Source: Ruegeria faecimaris (GTDB lineage: Bacteria; Pseudomonadota; Alphaproteobacteria; Rhodobacterales; Rhodobacteraceae). From it: a DNA stretch of 64,000 bases. The notes beneath the pieces are model-generated. The model was not told the origin of the DNA. It made no database searches and saw only the letters and a program-made list of their open reading frames with translations. A program made the translations under genes and the position numbers. Below are positions 18,880 through 27,391 of this stretch, one piece after another (the stretch's first letter is position 1; each line of letters opens with the position of its first letter). The stretch covers positions 1 to 64,000 of the forward strand of contig NZ_FXTE01000007.1 of assembly GCF_900182615.1 (NCBI RefSeq), in the 5' to 3' direction.

Positions 18880-19671
18880 TCATTCGTTCCAAGCGTCGTC
18901 GCAGATCATTTTCAAGGTCCCGAACACGGCCGGTGTGCCAGCGATCACGCGACCACCGTCCCGGATCATCCCGTCGGCGTCTTGATCCTCGATCTCGCCA
19001 CCTGCTTCGGCGATCATCAACTGACCGGCGAGGCAATCCCAGGCGTTCATGTGCTCTTCAATGTACCCCAATAGACGTCCCGCCGCGACATAGGCCAGCG
19101 AAAGCGCACCGCTTGCATTGCGATGATAGAGAGCGCCACGTTCGATAAGGGCCGCAATCACCGGAATGACCTTTGATGATTCGACCCGGTTCGAATAGCC
19201 AATTGAGACGGTTCCACTTGCAAGTTCCACGCTTGAGGCAACCTGCATGGCGTGTCCATTCAAAGTGGCACCTTCGCCTCGGACCGCCACGTAAGTTTCA
19301 CCAACGTTTGGCTCGAAAATCACACCGACCTGCGTCTGACTGTCCGAAACGCCCGCTAAGACAATCGTCCAGGCCGGAATGCCATTGACGAAGTTTGTTG
19401 TTCCATCAATCGGATCGATCACCCAGTCAAAACCGCTGGAGCCAGCTTTTTCAGCGTGTTCTTCGCCATAAATCCCATCATCGGGAAAAGAGTTCATAAT
19501 CTTTTGACGAATGAAGGTTTCGACGTTGCGATCCGCCTCGCTGACCCAGTCTTGCGCGCCTTTTTGATCAATGACCAAGGTGTCTCTGGAAGCAAAATAC
19601 TCTAGTGCAAGCGCGCCGGCCTCTTCGGCTACCGCAACGGCGAAGTTTTTTCGTGCAATGATGTTATGCAT
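18880..19671 (-). CDS. Inositol monophosphatase-family protein
   Basis: Protein of 263 residues of the Mg-dependent, lithium-sensitive phosphatase family. Metal-binding motifs are intact: GEEH, then WVIDPIDGTTNFVNGIPAW and, near the C-terminus, NAWDCLAGQLMIAEAGG. It would hydrolyse a sugar or inositol phosphate, or 3'-phosphoadenosine phosphate, in the cytoplasm. It converges on the phosphatase pseudogene (7 bases apart) and, with the ABC importer, suggests a pathway for a phosphorylated sugar or polyol. Full length and apparently intact. Confidence 0.88.
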   Translation of the reverse strand: MHNIIARKNFAVAVAEEAGALALEYFASRDTLVIDQKGAQDWVSEADRNVETFIRQKIMNSFPDDGIYGEEHAEKAGSSGFDWVIDPIDGTTNFVNGIPAWTIVLAGVSDSQTQVGVIFEPNVGETYVAVRGEGATLNGHAMQVASSVELASGTVSIGYSNRVESSKVIPVIAALIERGALYHRNASGALSLAYVAAGRLLGYIEEHMNAWDCLAGQLMIAEAGGEIEDQDADGMIRDGGRVIAGTPAVFGTLKMICDDAWNE

Positions 19672-19942
19672 AGGTCGGCTCGCTTCCTGCTAAATGCAAC
19701 ACCATCCCTAGTGGATAGGGTGTCAGAACACAAAACAGTGTTTGCCAGACAGAAATCCACTTTCTTCGAGTCACCCGAGTTTCTGTCGAAAGAATATGCC
19801 AATTAAAGCACTCATTCACTTCCGTGCAGTGAAGTCGCATATTGCTCGTGACCATCGCCGGATTTTGAGAACACTGCATCGCAGCACTTGAAGTTGCGAT
19901 GACGGTCCACATCGGGCTGCCTGCGAGAGGGGCCCAGAGATG

Positions 19943-20053
19943 TTATGTTTCAATGGCTTCAGAAATAGCCAGGGCATCTTCAAGTTCAACACCAAGATAC
20001 CTGACCGTGCTGTCCATCTTTGTGTGCCCCAACAGAAGTTGGAAGGTGCGAAG
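19943..20053 (-). mobile_element. C-terminal relic of a tyrosine integrase
   Basis: On the minus strand, 20053 down to a TAA at 19943 reads LRTFQLLLGHTKMDSTVRYL followed by GVELEDALAISEAIET. LLGH-K-STVRYLG is the C-terminal active-site region of phage-type integrases (His of LLGH, Tyr of VRYLG). The frame upstream is closed by a TGA within about 50 bases, and no catalytic arginine region remains. The 19.7-19.94 kb stretch beside it has no gene. Confidence 0.7.
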
Positions 20054-20120
20054 CACAAAGTTCCATATGCTGCGACCTGCATCATAGTCCGCTTTCGTTC
20101 AGTCGATCCAATGAGCCAAA

Positions 20121-20468
20121 TCACATAATCACAATTGTTCCCTTCATATGTGGATGAAACGCACAGAAATATTTTGTTTCCATACCTTTAGTAACCTCAA
20201 CTTTGGCGCTGACACCGTTTGGGATCTCCCCAGTGTCCCATCCGAACTCATCGGCCGTGGCCGTATGAGGCGCCAGATCTTCATTGGTCCATTGAATGGT
20301 ATCACCAACAGACACGTTCAGAAGCTTTGGAGTGAATGCGAATGCTTTGATCCTAACTTCGTGGACTACGGGTTCTGCCGCCCGGGCTCGCGTTCGGGTT
20401 AAAGCGAGAGCGGCCGCCGATGCGACCGCTCCAACCATTACGCGACGGCGTGAATGGGCTTTTCCCAT
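20121..20468 (-). CDS. Blue copper protein (amicyanin/plastocyanin-like cupredoxin)
   Basis: Small secreted copper protein of 115 residues. The N-terminus carries a twin-arginine-like leader (SRRRVMVGAVASAAALAL). The cupredoxin domain has the type 1 copper ligands: His in LAPHTAT, then Cys, His and Met in the C-terminal KYFCAFHPHMKG. It would shuttle electrons in the periplasm. ATG at 20468 overlaps the TGA of the upstream DUF4142 gene (TGATG), so the two are translated together; a GTG one codon earlier is an alternative start. Confidence 0.85.
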   Translation of the reverse strand: MGKAHSRRRVMVGAVASAAALALTRTRARAAEPVVHEVRIKAFAFTPKLLNVSVGDTIQWTNEDLAPHTATADEFGWDTGEIPNGVSAKVEVTKGMETKYFCAFHPHMKGTIVIM

Positions 20469-20992
20469 CACTGCAGTGCCTCGACCATCATTTCGGCGTG
20501 GCCTTCATGGGCTTTAAAGATCTCAAGTCCCTGCTCGAACAGAGCCTTCACCTCGGCATTGTCGATATTGGGGATCATTGTGTTCTCCACCAGATCATTC
20601 ACCGCCTGGTGATAGGCCAATTCATTGGCTGCATAAGCGGCATCAAACTCTGCTCCACGCAGCTTGACGAAGCCATCGATGATCTCTTCGGCATTGGCAT
20701 TCAGCGTTTGGCTGAACGCATTGTCCTGCGCTGACACGCCCAGTTTTTCGAGCAGGCCCAAGGCCGCTTCATTCACGGCAGTATGGTCGCGGATCATCGT
20801 GTTTGCGAATTCATGGATGTCGGGGTTCGACGACAAAGCTAGCGCCAGATAGGCATACCGAATGTCGATGTTATCGGCCGTATAGGCAATGTGAGCGTAT
20901 TCGAGATCGCTCATCTCGGCGACGTCCTGCGCAGAGGCTTGAGCGCCAGTCATGGAAAGTGCCACAGCAAATGCGGAAATCAGTTTCTTCAT
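20468..20992 (-). CDS. DUF4142 periplasmic protein
   Basis: Protein of 174 residues with a signal peptide (about 1-21, ending ASAQ) and an all-helical DUF4142 domain of the ferritin-like type: YAYLALALSSNPDIHEFANT, MIRDHTAVN and LAYHQAVNDLVENTMIPNI. The His and Glu-rich helices suggest metal binding, but the function of DUF4142 is not established. First gene of a two-gene operon with the cupredoxin, divergent from the AraC regulator at 21132. Confidence 0.8.
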   Translation of the reverse strand: MKKLISAFAVALSMTGAQASAQDVAEMSDLEYAHIAYTADNIDIRYAYLALALSSNPDIHEFANTMIRDHTAVNEAALGLLEKLGVSAQDNAFSQTLNANAEEIIDGFVKLRGAEFDAAYAANELAYHQAVNDLVENTMIPNIDNAEVKALFEQGLEIFKAHEGHAEMMVEALQ

Positions 20993-21131
20993 TTTGGAGA
21001 CTCCACTGAGTGTTACGATGGCAATAGGAGTAATCCGAACCGGGAAGTGAGATATATGCGGGAACGTTCGATTTTCTGTGCAGATCGTTCAAGCTGCTGT
21101 ACAAAAACGCCAAATAATGCCATGAAAATGC

Positions 21132-22085
21132 ATGCTTGATTTGCTTAGCGATATCCTTACGAAACTGTCTGTTCAAGGCGCGCTCTATTTTCGAACTTCG
21201 TTGACCACCCCTTGGGGGATTGAAGTTCCCAAGTTCAATAACGTCGCCCGATTTCATTTTGCTCATAGGGGCAATTGCCTGATCGAAGTTGAAGGATATG
21301 AAAAAGTGGTGGGGCTGGAGCAGGGCGATCTGTTGATTGTTCCGCATGGCGCGTCACACAAGTTGTACTGCGCGGCTGAAACAAGAGATGCAGTTTTGCC
21401 GCTGGACACGGTAATCGAGCGGTCGGGATACACTGGAACTGGGGTTCTGGTTTACGGCGGCGACGGCGATGAACGTGACACGCAACTTATCTGCGGCCAT
21501 TTTTCATTCGACCCTCATGCAAAACACATACTGTTGGAACGCCTTCCACCGATCATTCACCTAAGGAATTACGGGGAATCCGCTGGAAAATGGATGGAGG
21601 CGACACTGCGCATGATCGGAGATGAGGCCGGGGGTCTTCGCCTCGGTGGCGATCTCATTGCTTTGAAGATGTCAGAAGCCATTCTTGCGCAGGCCATACG
21701 TTCGTTTGTGGAAAGTGACGAATCCTCGAGGTGGGGCTTGAACGGATTCTCTGATCACCATCTGGCTCGGGCTCTTGACGCGTTTCACAAGGATCCAAGC
21801 GCATCCTGGACGATAGAAACAATGGCGCGCATTGCAGGCATGTCACGAACAAACTTTGCGGTTCAGTTTCAGAAAAAGATGGCGATGTCGCCAATGCAAT
21901 ACGTAACAGCTTGGCGGCTGGAGATCGCGAAACGCTGTCTTACTGACCCATCAAGTTCTGTTTCGGATGCGGCAGAACGCGCTGGATACGCATCGGATTC
22001 TGCTTTTGCACGCGTTTTCAAGAGGGAAATTGGGCTCTCACCTGCCGGCTTCCGTCGGCAGATCACATTATCATCGGCGCAATAA
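21132..22085 (+). CDS. AraC-family transcriptional regulator with cupin domain
   Basis: Regulator of 317 residues: an N-terminal cupin_6 sensing domain (FRTSLTTPWGIEVPKF, FHFAHRGNCLIEVEG, VPHGASHKL) and a C-terminal AraC domain with two helix-turn-helix motifs (WTIETMARIAGMSRTNFAVQ and SVSDAAERAGYASDSAFARV, ending FKREIGLSPAGFR). Divergent from the DUF4142-cupredoxin pair, 139 bases away, which is its most likely target. Effector unknown. Confidence 0.87.
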   Translation: MLDLLSDILTKLSVQGALYFRTSLTTPWGIEVPKFNNVARFHFAHRGNCLIEVEGYEKVVGLEQGDLLIVPHGASHKLYCAAETRDAVLPLDTVIERSGYTGTGVLVYGGDGDERDTQLICGHFSFDPHAKHILLERLPPIIHLRNYGESAGKWMEATLRMIGDEAGGLRLGGDLIALKMSEAILAQAIRSFVESDESSRWGLNGFSDHHLARALDAFHKDPSASWTIETMARIAGMSRTNFAVQFQKKMAMSPMQYVTAWRLEIAKRCLTDPSSSVSDAAERAGYASDSAFARVFKREIGLSPAGFRRQITLSSAQ

Positions 22086-22145
22086 ACCGGACGGGATCTG
22101 TTGCGAAGTTTTAACTTGCCACAGTGATATCTTTGTACCGGCGGA

Positions 22146-22305
22146 CTAAGCCGCCAGCTCCGTAAATTGCCGAAACGGACAGACACCGGGCGTGATTTGC
22201 CCTTTGCGGATTATGTGCACCACTTCTATTCCGTCGAGCGTTTTGCCGTGGTTGTCGACGGCTGGGTAAAGATAGACCCACGCGCCTTTCCCCTTGATGT
22301 TGATC
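22146..22305 (-). mobile_element. IS6-family transposase relic with internal deletion
   Basis: Minus strand, reading INIKGKGAWVYLYPAVDNHG then KTLD joined directly to GIEVVHIIRKGQI and ending FTELAA-stop at 22146. The first part matches the catalytic-domain stretch of IS6 transposases (KVKGKWAYLYRAVDK-G-T-D), the second the C-terminal stretch (GYE-MH-IRKGQ). About a hundred residues between them are missing. The relic ends about a dozen bases before the operator palindrome of the hemoglobin operon. Confidence 0.6.
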
Positions 22306-22316
22306 ACACCATTCAC

Positions 22317-22349
22317 GCTATAATAGGTATTGACAATACCTATTATAGC
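22317..22349. promoter_or_regulatory. Perfect 33-base palindromic operator before the hemoglobin-cbb3 operon
   Basis: Two 16-base arms, GCTATAATAGGTATTG and its exact complement CAATACCTATTATAGC, surround a single A at 22333. The left arm contains a perfect -10 box TATAAT (22319-22324), and the site lies 36 bases before the hemoglobin ATG, so a bound protein would block transcription. The core AATAGGYATT recurs before nsrR (27874-27900) and before the CuA gene (27922-27950). The Rrf2/NsrR-like regulator of this locus is the inferred ligand. Confidence 0.85.
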
Positions 22350-22385
22350 ACACAGATAGTGAGGCGTATCGTTAAGGTAGATCCG

Positions 22386-22805
22386 ATGACTCGTACCATG
22401 CCAATTCGGCCACATATGTTTGACATCACAGCGGATGAAATCGCGACTTTGGTCAACCAGTTCTATGCGCGCATCAGAGTGCATCCTGATCTGGGGCCGG
22501 TATTTGACAGGGCAATCGAAGATTGGCCGGAACACGAAGAAAAGATCGCAGCCTTTTGGCGCGGCGCCATTCTACGAGAGGCAGGCTATTCGGGTAACCC
22601 GATGCAGGTTCACCTGGCGAACTCTGAAATCCTACCAGAACATTTTCGCCTGTGGCTCGACCTGTTCGAAGACACCGCAAAAAAAGCCCTTAAACCTGCA
22701 ACCGCCGAAGCGTTCTCTCATTTGGCCAGCAGGATCGGTAAGGGCTTGTCATTCGGAATTGAGAACTTTCGTCGTGAGGCTGACACTCCACCGGTGTTGT
22801 CATGA
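22386..22805 (+). CDS. Group III truncated hemoglobin
   Basis: Heme protein of 139 residues. The motif LVNQFYARIRVHPDLGPVF and the proximal-His region GNPMQVHLAN, followed by FRLWLDLFEDTA, are typical of group III (P-type) truncated hemoglobins. ATG at 22386 is used; the frame is open further upstream but that part runs through the operator and an IS relic. Group III globins are linked to nitric oxide and oxygen chemistry at low oxygen. First gene of the operon; overlaps the next gene by 4 bases. Confidence 0.9.
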   Translation: MTRTMPIRPHMFDITADEIATLVNQFYARIRVHPDLGPVFDRAIEDWPEHEEKIAAFWRGAILREAGYSGNPMQVHLANSEILPEHFRLWLDLFEDTAKKALKPATAEAFSHLASRIGKGLSFGIENFRREADTPPVLS

Positions 22806-23542
22806 CGGTCTCTGTCTATACCAAAGCTCAGGTCATCTCTGATCCTCCCGCACGCGTTGTCAAACGTTGGCTGCAGGCGGGCTGGGGCGACGTGAAACGC
22901 AACCCGGGATATTCCTTGCTTTACGGTGGTTCACTCGTAGTTCTGGGGTGGATTTGCATTGCGGCCCTGATGCTCAACGATCTTGGTTGGGTTTTGTTGC
23001 CTTTGCTAGCTGGCGGCGTTTTGGTCGGACCACTTGCAACGATTGGTCTTTATTCCGTAGCAAGCGGTAAAACAGGGCTCAGAGCGGCCACGGGTCAGAT
23101 TACGTTGGTGGGCGTCATACTGATGGTTTTTGCTCTCATCTGGATTCGCGCGGCCACAGTTATGTTCGCCATAGTCTACGGGCTGCGCCCATTCTCAAGC
23201 TTCGCAGATACGCTGCTTTTGCTGATTACTACGCCATCAGGATGGGCGCTGTTAATCGCAGGATCATTGGTTGGCGGGCTGTTTGCGGCATTAGGGTTTG
23301 CGGTGTCAGCGTTTTCATTGCCAATGCTGATCGACCGCAAGATCGATGGCTTCTCGGCTATGGGGCTCAGTTTCAACGCCACCACTCACAACTTCAAGCT
23401 TTGCTTGTGCTGGGGAGCCATCATCACTCTTTTGACTTTGGTTGGAATACTGTCCGGGCTACTGGGTTTGGTCGTGGTGTTCCCATTGCTCGGGTACGCG
23501 ACCTGGCATGCTTATGCCGAGCTTTTTCATGGAGATGCATAA
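22802..23542 (+). CDS. DUF2189 integral membrane protein
   Basis: Membrane protein of 246 residues with about six hydrophobic segments. VVKRWLQAGWGDVKRNPGYSL at the start and FSLPMLIDRKIDGFSAMGLS near residue 180 are the DUF2189 signatures. Function is not established; homologues often lie beside cytochrome oxidase or denitrification genes. Translationally coupled to the hemoglobin upstream (ATGA) and immediately followed by the DUF1971 gene with no gap. Confidence 0.82.
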   Translation: MTVSVYTKAQVISDPPARVVKRWLQAGWGDVKRNPGYSLLYGGSLVVLGWICIAALMLNDLGWVLLPLLAGGVLVGPLATIGLYSVASGKTGLRAATGQITLVGVILMVFALIWIRAATVMFAIVYGLRPFSSFADTLLLLITTPSGWALLIAGSLVGGLFAALGFAVSAFSLPMLIDRKIDGFSAMGLSFNATTHNFKLCLCWGAIITLLTLVGILSGLLGLVVVFPLLGYATWHAYAELFHGDA

Positions 23543-23833
23543 ATGACCGAAGCGCTTCCAAAAGGCGTGGTGCACTATGCGACCTCGCGGTTCACGCATG
23601 AGACATTGCCAGAAAAGCTGCGCAAAGATCACAGCACCAAAGCGGGTGTTTGGGGTCAATTGGCTGTGCAACATGGGCAACTTCTACTGAGCCGGGATGA
23701 CAAGGGTGATCTGGTTCTGGGCGTTGGGGCCACTGCTGTGTTCGCGCCACAGGAAACTCATTCGGTGAACCCGATTGGCGAAGTTGAGTTTGAAGTACGC
23801 TTCCACCGGCAGGAGGCGCCCGATGCAGCGTGA
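23543..23833 (+). CDS. DUF1971 domain protein
   Basis: Protein of 96 residues, a small cupin-like beta fold: [29 protein letters not shown] and [21 protein letters not shown]. It belongs to DUF1971 (COG3615), also found attached to some TehB-type proteins, and recurrently near globins in predicted NO-responsive regulons. The conserved His residues could bind a metal; biochemical role unknown. Its end overlaps the start of ccoN by 11 bases. Confidence 0.8.
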   Translation: MTEALPKGVVHYATSRFTHETLPEKLRKDHSTKAGVWGQLAVQHGQLLLSRDDKGDLVLGVGATAVFAPQETHSVNPIGEVEFEVRFHRQEAPDAA

Positions 23834-25442
23834 GAGTTTTCTTGAGGATGCTGCCGTCCTGTGTGCCCTTGCTTTGATCTTTGTCGGTGGCGTAGCCATA
23901 CTTGGCTGGGGGGTTCCTACCGCCTACGTGCTGCACGGTTGGTTGATCGCAATAGCCGCTGGTTGGGGGTTGATGTGGATGATCAACCGTTTGAGCGAGG
24001 CCCCAAAGGACATCCCTTTAGAATACAATGACAAGGTCATTCGGTTTGGTGTCATCGCCGCGCTGATTTGGGCAATCATAGGGTTCACGGTTGGCGATAT
24101 CCTCGCCTGGCAGTTGGCGTTTCCAGCACTGAACGGCGATATGTTCTGGTCGAACTTCGGCCGTTTGCGCCCGGTTCATACATCTGCCGTGATTTTTGGT
24201 TTTGGCGGCAACGCGTTAATCGCGACGTCGTTTTATGTGGTCCAACGTACCTCGCGCGCCAGATTGGCCAGTGAATCTCTGCCCTGGATGGTGTTCTGGG
24301 GGTACAATCTGTTCATGGTCCTTGCGGCGACCGGCTACCCCTTGGGGATCACCCAATCCAAGGAATATGCCGAACCGGAATGGTATATGGATCTGGTTTT
24401 GCTGATCGTCTGGGTTGGTTATCTAGGTCTGTACCTAAAGACGCTCTCTCGCCGGGCCGAACCGCATATCTATGTGGCTAACTGGTACTACCTGGCCTTC
24501 ATCGTCGTCATCGCGATGCTGCATACGGTGAACAACCTCTCGGTTCCGGTCTCCATTGCCTATCCCAAAAGCTACTCGCTGTTTTCCGGCACACAGGATG
24601 CAATGACGCAATGGTGGTATGGGCACAATGCTGTTGGCTTCCTGCTGACCGCCGGGTTCCTAGGGATGCTGTATTACTTCTTGCCCAAAGCTGTGAACCG
24701 GCCAATCTACTCTTACCGAATGTCAATTGTTGGCTTCTGGGGGATCACCTTCCTGTATCTCTGGGCTGGCTCACATCACCTTCACTACACGGCGCTACCG
24801 GACTGGGTTCAGTACCTTGGCATGACCATGTCGATCATCCTGCTGGTCCCCAGCTGGGCCTCTGTGTTCAACGGAATCCTTACGATCAACGGGGCTTGGG
24901 ATAAGGTCCGGACGGATCCGGCGGTCCGGTTTATGATGGTCGCGATTCTGTTCTACGGACTGTCGACATTCGAAGGGTCGTTCATGGCGATCCGTCCGGT
25001 CAATTCGCTGAGCCACTACACGGATTGGACCGTTGGCCACGTACATGCCGGCGCGTTGGGCTGGGTCGCCTTCATCACCTTTGGTGCCATGTATAAAATG
25101 GTGCCCTGGATTTGGAAACGAGATGGTGTGTATTCATTGCGGCTGGAGGCATGGCACTTCTGGCTCGCCCTGAGCGGGACGCTGATTTACGTCGGCGCAA
25201 TGTGGAACAGTGGCATCACACAATCGCTGATGTGGCAGACCTATGATGCGGATGGTGCGTTTCTTTATTCCTTCCTCGACAGTGTGATCGCAATGCATCC
25301 TTACTATGTCGCCCGTGCGATCGGGGGGCTGCTGTATCTGATCGGAGCGTGCATCGGTGCATACAACATCTACATGACGGTCAGTGGGCCGCGGCAAACC
25401 GAGACCAGGCAATCCGGACCTTTGGTCCAGCCGGCGGAGTAG
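23823..25442 (+). CDS. ccoN: cbb3-type cytochrome oxidase subunit I (CcoN)
   Basis: Catalytic heme-copper oxidase subunit of 539 residues with about 12-14 membrane helices. Heme and CuB histidines sit in [45 protein letters not shown] and [17 protein letters not shown]. The start ATG at 23823 lies inside the DUF1971 gene. It reduces oxygen at low concentration; cbb3 enzymes also have some NO reductase activity, which fits the globin and NsrR context. This cluster lacks ccoGHIS, so assembly factors must come from elsewhere, probably a second, canonical cbb3 locus. Confidence 0.93.
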   Translation: MQRESFLEDAAVLCALALIFVGGVAILGWGVPTAYVLHGWLIAIAAGWGLMWMINRLSEAPKDIPLEYNDKVIRFGVIAALIWAIIGFTVGDILAWQLAFPALNGDMFWSNFGRLRPVHTSAVIFGFGGNALIATSFYVVQRTSRARLASESLPWMVFWGYNLFMVLAATGYPLGITQSKEYAEPEWYMDLVLLIVWVGYLGLYLKTLSRRAEPHIYVANWYYLAFIVVIAMLHTVNNLSVPVSIAYPKSYSLFSGTQDAMTQWWYGHNAVGFLLTAGFLGMLYYFLPKAVNRPIYSYRMSIVGFWGITFLYLWAGSHHLHYTALPDWVQYLGMTMSIILLVPSWASVFNGILTINGAWDKVRTDPAVRFMMVAILFYGLSTFEGSFMAIRPVNSLSHYTDWTVGHVHAGALGWVAFITFGAMYKMVPWIWKRDGVYSLRLEAWHFWLALSGTLIYVGAMWNSGITQSLMWQTYDADGAFLYSFLDSVIAMHPYYVARAIGGLLYLIGACIGAYNIYMTVSGPRQTETRQSGPLVQPAE

Positions 25443-25448
25443 CAGCCC

Positions 25449-26180
25449 ATGAGTACACAACACCAAAAGCTCGAACGCCACTCACTTGGCTTTGCCATGG
25501 CCATCCTGCTGGTTGCATCAATCGGTGGCATTGTTGAAATCGCCCCTTTGTTCACCATCGAAAACACGGTGGAAGAAGTCGACGGTATGCGGCCCTACAC
25601 TCCGCTGGAACTGGCCGGGCGCGATATTTATGTGCGCGAGGGCTGCTATGCCTGCCACAGTCAAATGATCCGCACCCTACGGTCGGATATCGAACGCTAT
25701 GGGCACTACAGCCTGGCCGCCGAAAGCATGTATGACCATCCGTTCCAATGGGGCTCGAAACGTACAGGGCCGGACTTGGCGCGAATTGGCGGTAAATACT
25801 CTGACGCTTGGCATGTGGCGCATCTGGAAGCGCCGCGAGAGCTGGTGGAAGGCTCGATCATGCCTGGTTATGCGTTTTTGTCTGACGCGCGGCTGGAAAC
25901 AGGCCACCTGCCTGCCTCTTTAAGAGCCCTTAGCCGCGCCGGGGTGCCTTACACAGATGCTCAGATCGAAAATGCGGAAAAGGATGCTGCATGGCAAGCA
26001 GATGCCGAGCAATATTATGAAGGTGAACTGCAAGAAAGTTACGGTGAAAACGTTCAGGTCAGGGATTACGACGGGCACCCGAGTGAGTTGACGGAAATGG
26101 ATGCCCTTGTGGCCTATCTGCAGGTTCTTGGCACATTAGCCGATCTGGATTCGGTAGATTACGAGGAGATTAATCGATGA
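25449..26180 (+). CDS. ccoO: cbb3-type oxidase mono-heme subunit (CcoO)
   Basis: Membrane-anchored c-type cytochrome of 243 residues. An N-terminal helix (about 14-36) is followed by a periplasmic domain with one heme c site CYACH (residues about 66-70) and the axial Met in SIMPGYAF. IENTVEEVDGMRPYTPLEL and DIERYGHYSLAAES are characteristic of CcoO. It passes electrons from CcoP to CcoN. The stop overlaps the ccoQ start (ATGA). Confidence 0.93.
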   Translation: MSTQHQKLERHSLGFAMAILLVASIGGIVEIAPLFTIENTVEEVDGMRPYTPLELAGRDIYVREGCYACHSQMIRTLRSDIERYGHYSLAAESMYDHPFQWGSKRTGPDLARIGGKYSDAWHVAHLEAPRELVEGSIMPGYAFLSDARLETGHLPASLRALSRAGVPYTDAQIENAEKDAAWQADAEQYYEGELQESYGENVQVRDYDGHPSELTEMDALVAYLQVLGTLADLDSVDYEEINR

Positions 26181-26344
26181 CACATGATACCGTTCTTGTC
26201 TTCTCCAAGACCTGGGGTGCAATCTACCTGCTGGTCGTCTTCCTTGCCGCAGTTGTCAGGACCTACTGGCCCTCACGGCGAAAAGTCTACGATGACGCTG
26301 CGCAATCTCCGCTGGACCATCAGGAGGATCAGCCGTGGCGCTAA
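26177..26344 (+). CDS. ccoQ: cbb3-type oxidase small subunit (CcoQ)
   Basis: A 55-residue protein starting MTHDTVLVFSKTWGAIYLLV, with one membrane helix and a tail of the form TYWPSRRKVYDDAAQ-SPL and ending DQPWR, as in CcoQ/FixQ. It overlaps ccoO by 4 bases and ccoP by 10 bases. CcoQ stabilises the association of CcoP with the core. Confidence 0.88.
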   Translation: MTHDTVLVFSKTWGAIYLLVVFLAAVVRTYWPSRRKVYDDAAQSPLDHQEDQPWR

Positions 26345-27207
26345 AGGGAAAGGATCCGGTTTCCGGTACTGATCTGACCGGCCACGAGTGGGACGGTATC
26401 AAAGAGTTGGACACACCTGTTCCCTGGGCGGCCCGATGGGCTTTGTGGATCAGTATCATCATCGCAGCACTGTTTTGGGTGTTCTACCCATCCTTCCCAG
26501 GTGCGCGCGACTATGCAAAAGGGCTGTTGGGGTATTCATCCCGATCAGAGGTTGTTGCAGAACTTCAGCAAGCGAATGCTGATCGTGAAATGACATTTGC
26601 GCCTTTTGCGTCACAGGATCTCGAAGAACTGGCCGCAGACCCAACACTGGAGGCAAGGTATAGCGCGTCGATTTCCAAGCTTTACGCTGACAATTGTGCC
26701 GCTTGTCACCGGAATGATCTGAAAGGGCAGCCTGGTTTTCCCAATCTGGTAGACGGACATTGGCTGTGGTCAGGCGCACCGGAAGAGGTTGAGGCGACCA
26801 TACGCTATGGGATCAATGCGCAGCATGACGATACACGGATTGCACAGATGCTGGCGTTTGGCGCAGACGGCATGATCGAAAAGCAGCAGGTTGAAGAGGT
26901 TACAGAATTTGTCTTGGCCCTCTCTGGAAAGCAGCATGATGCGACGGCGGCTGGCGCCGGTAGATTGATCTTCGAAGAAAACTGTGCGGCCTGTCATGGC
27001 GATGACGGGCGCGGGGGCTATGAAATCGGCGCGCCCGATCTGGGTGATGAACGCTGGATCTATGGAGGCGACCGGGATGAGATTTACCATAGCATTTATC
27101 ACGGTCGGCAAGGTGTGATGCCTGCGTGGGAAGGACGTCTGAGCGACGCCCAGATTCGAATGCTCACGTTGTATCTACTGTGGAATGCAGAAGATGCACC
27201 AAGTTGA
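26335..27207 (+). CDS. ccoP: cbb3-type oxidase di-heme subunit (CcoP)
   Basis: Membrane-anchored di-heme cytochrome c of 290 residues, GTG start at 26335 inside ccoQ with GGAGG just upstream. HEWDGIKELDTPVPWAARW precedes the single membrane helix (about 33-53). Two heme c sites, CAACH in ADNCAACHRND and in EENCAACHGDD, each have a downstream Met (LAFGADGMIEKQ and RQGVMPAWEGRL). It accepts electrons from soluble cytochrome c. Confidence 0.93.
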   Translation: MALKGKDPVSGTDLTGHEWDGIKELDTPVPWAARWALWISIIIAALFWVFYPSFPGARDYAKGLLGYSSRSEVVAELQQANADREMTFAPFASQDLEELAADPTLEARYSASISKLYADNCAACHRNDLKGQPGFPNLVDGHWLWSGAPEEVEATIRYGINAQHDDTRIAQMLAFGADGMIEKQQVEEVTEFVLALSGKQHDATAAGAGRLIFEENCAACHGDDGRGGYEIGAPDLGDERWIYGGDRDEIYHSIYHGRQGVMPAWEGRLSDAQIRMLTLYLLWNAEDAPS

Positions 27208-27358
27208 AGAAAATCCACGATTCCGAAGGGCAATGTATCTGATGATACTGGTCCTTCTGGTCGGCTACATCGGGTTCAAGGCATGGCACCTTTCCATGGC
27301 TTTCGAGGCATGGGAAGGACAGGCGATTGCAAAGGCTGTGCCTGGCGCGGCCAAGTAA
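27194..27358 (+). CDS. Small single-helix membrane protein at the end of the cbb3 operon
   Basis: A 54-residue frame overlapping the last 14 bases of ccoP, which argues for translational coupling. Charged N-terminus (MHQVEENPRFRR), one membrane helix (AMYLMILVLLVGYIGFKAW) and a short soluble tail with the stretch MAFEAWEGQAIAKA. Size and topology resemble accessory subunits of oxidases such as CcoQ or CcoM, but no family was recognised. By position it is likely a subunit or assembly factor of this variant oxidase. Confidence 0.65.
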   Translation: MHQVEENPRFRRAMYLMILVLLVGYIGFKAWHLSMAFEAWEGQAIAKAVPGAAK

Positions 27359-27391
27359 CAATCAAATTATTATAGGACTACAGTTTGCGTA

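Noticed and set aside
22167..22385. Upstream extension of the hemoglobin frame
   Set aside because: It runs through an IS6 relic on the other strand and through the operator palindrome; globin homology begins after 22386.
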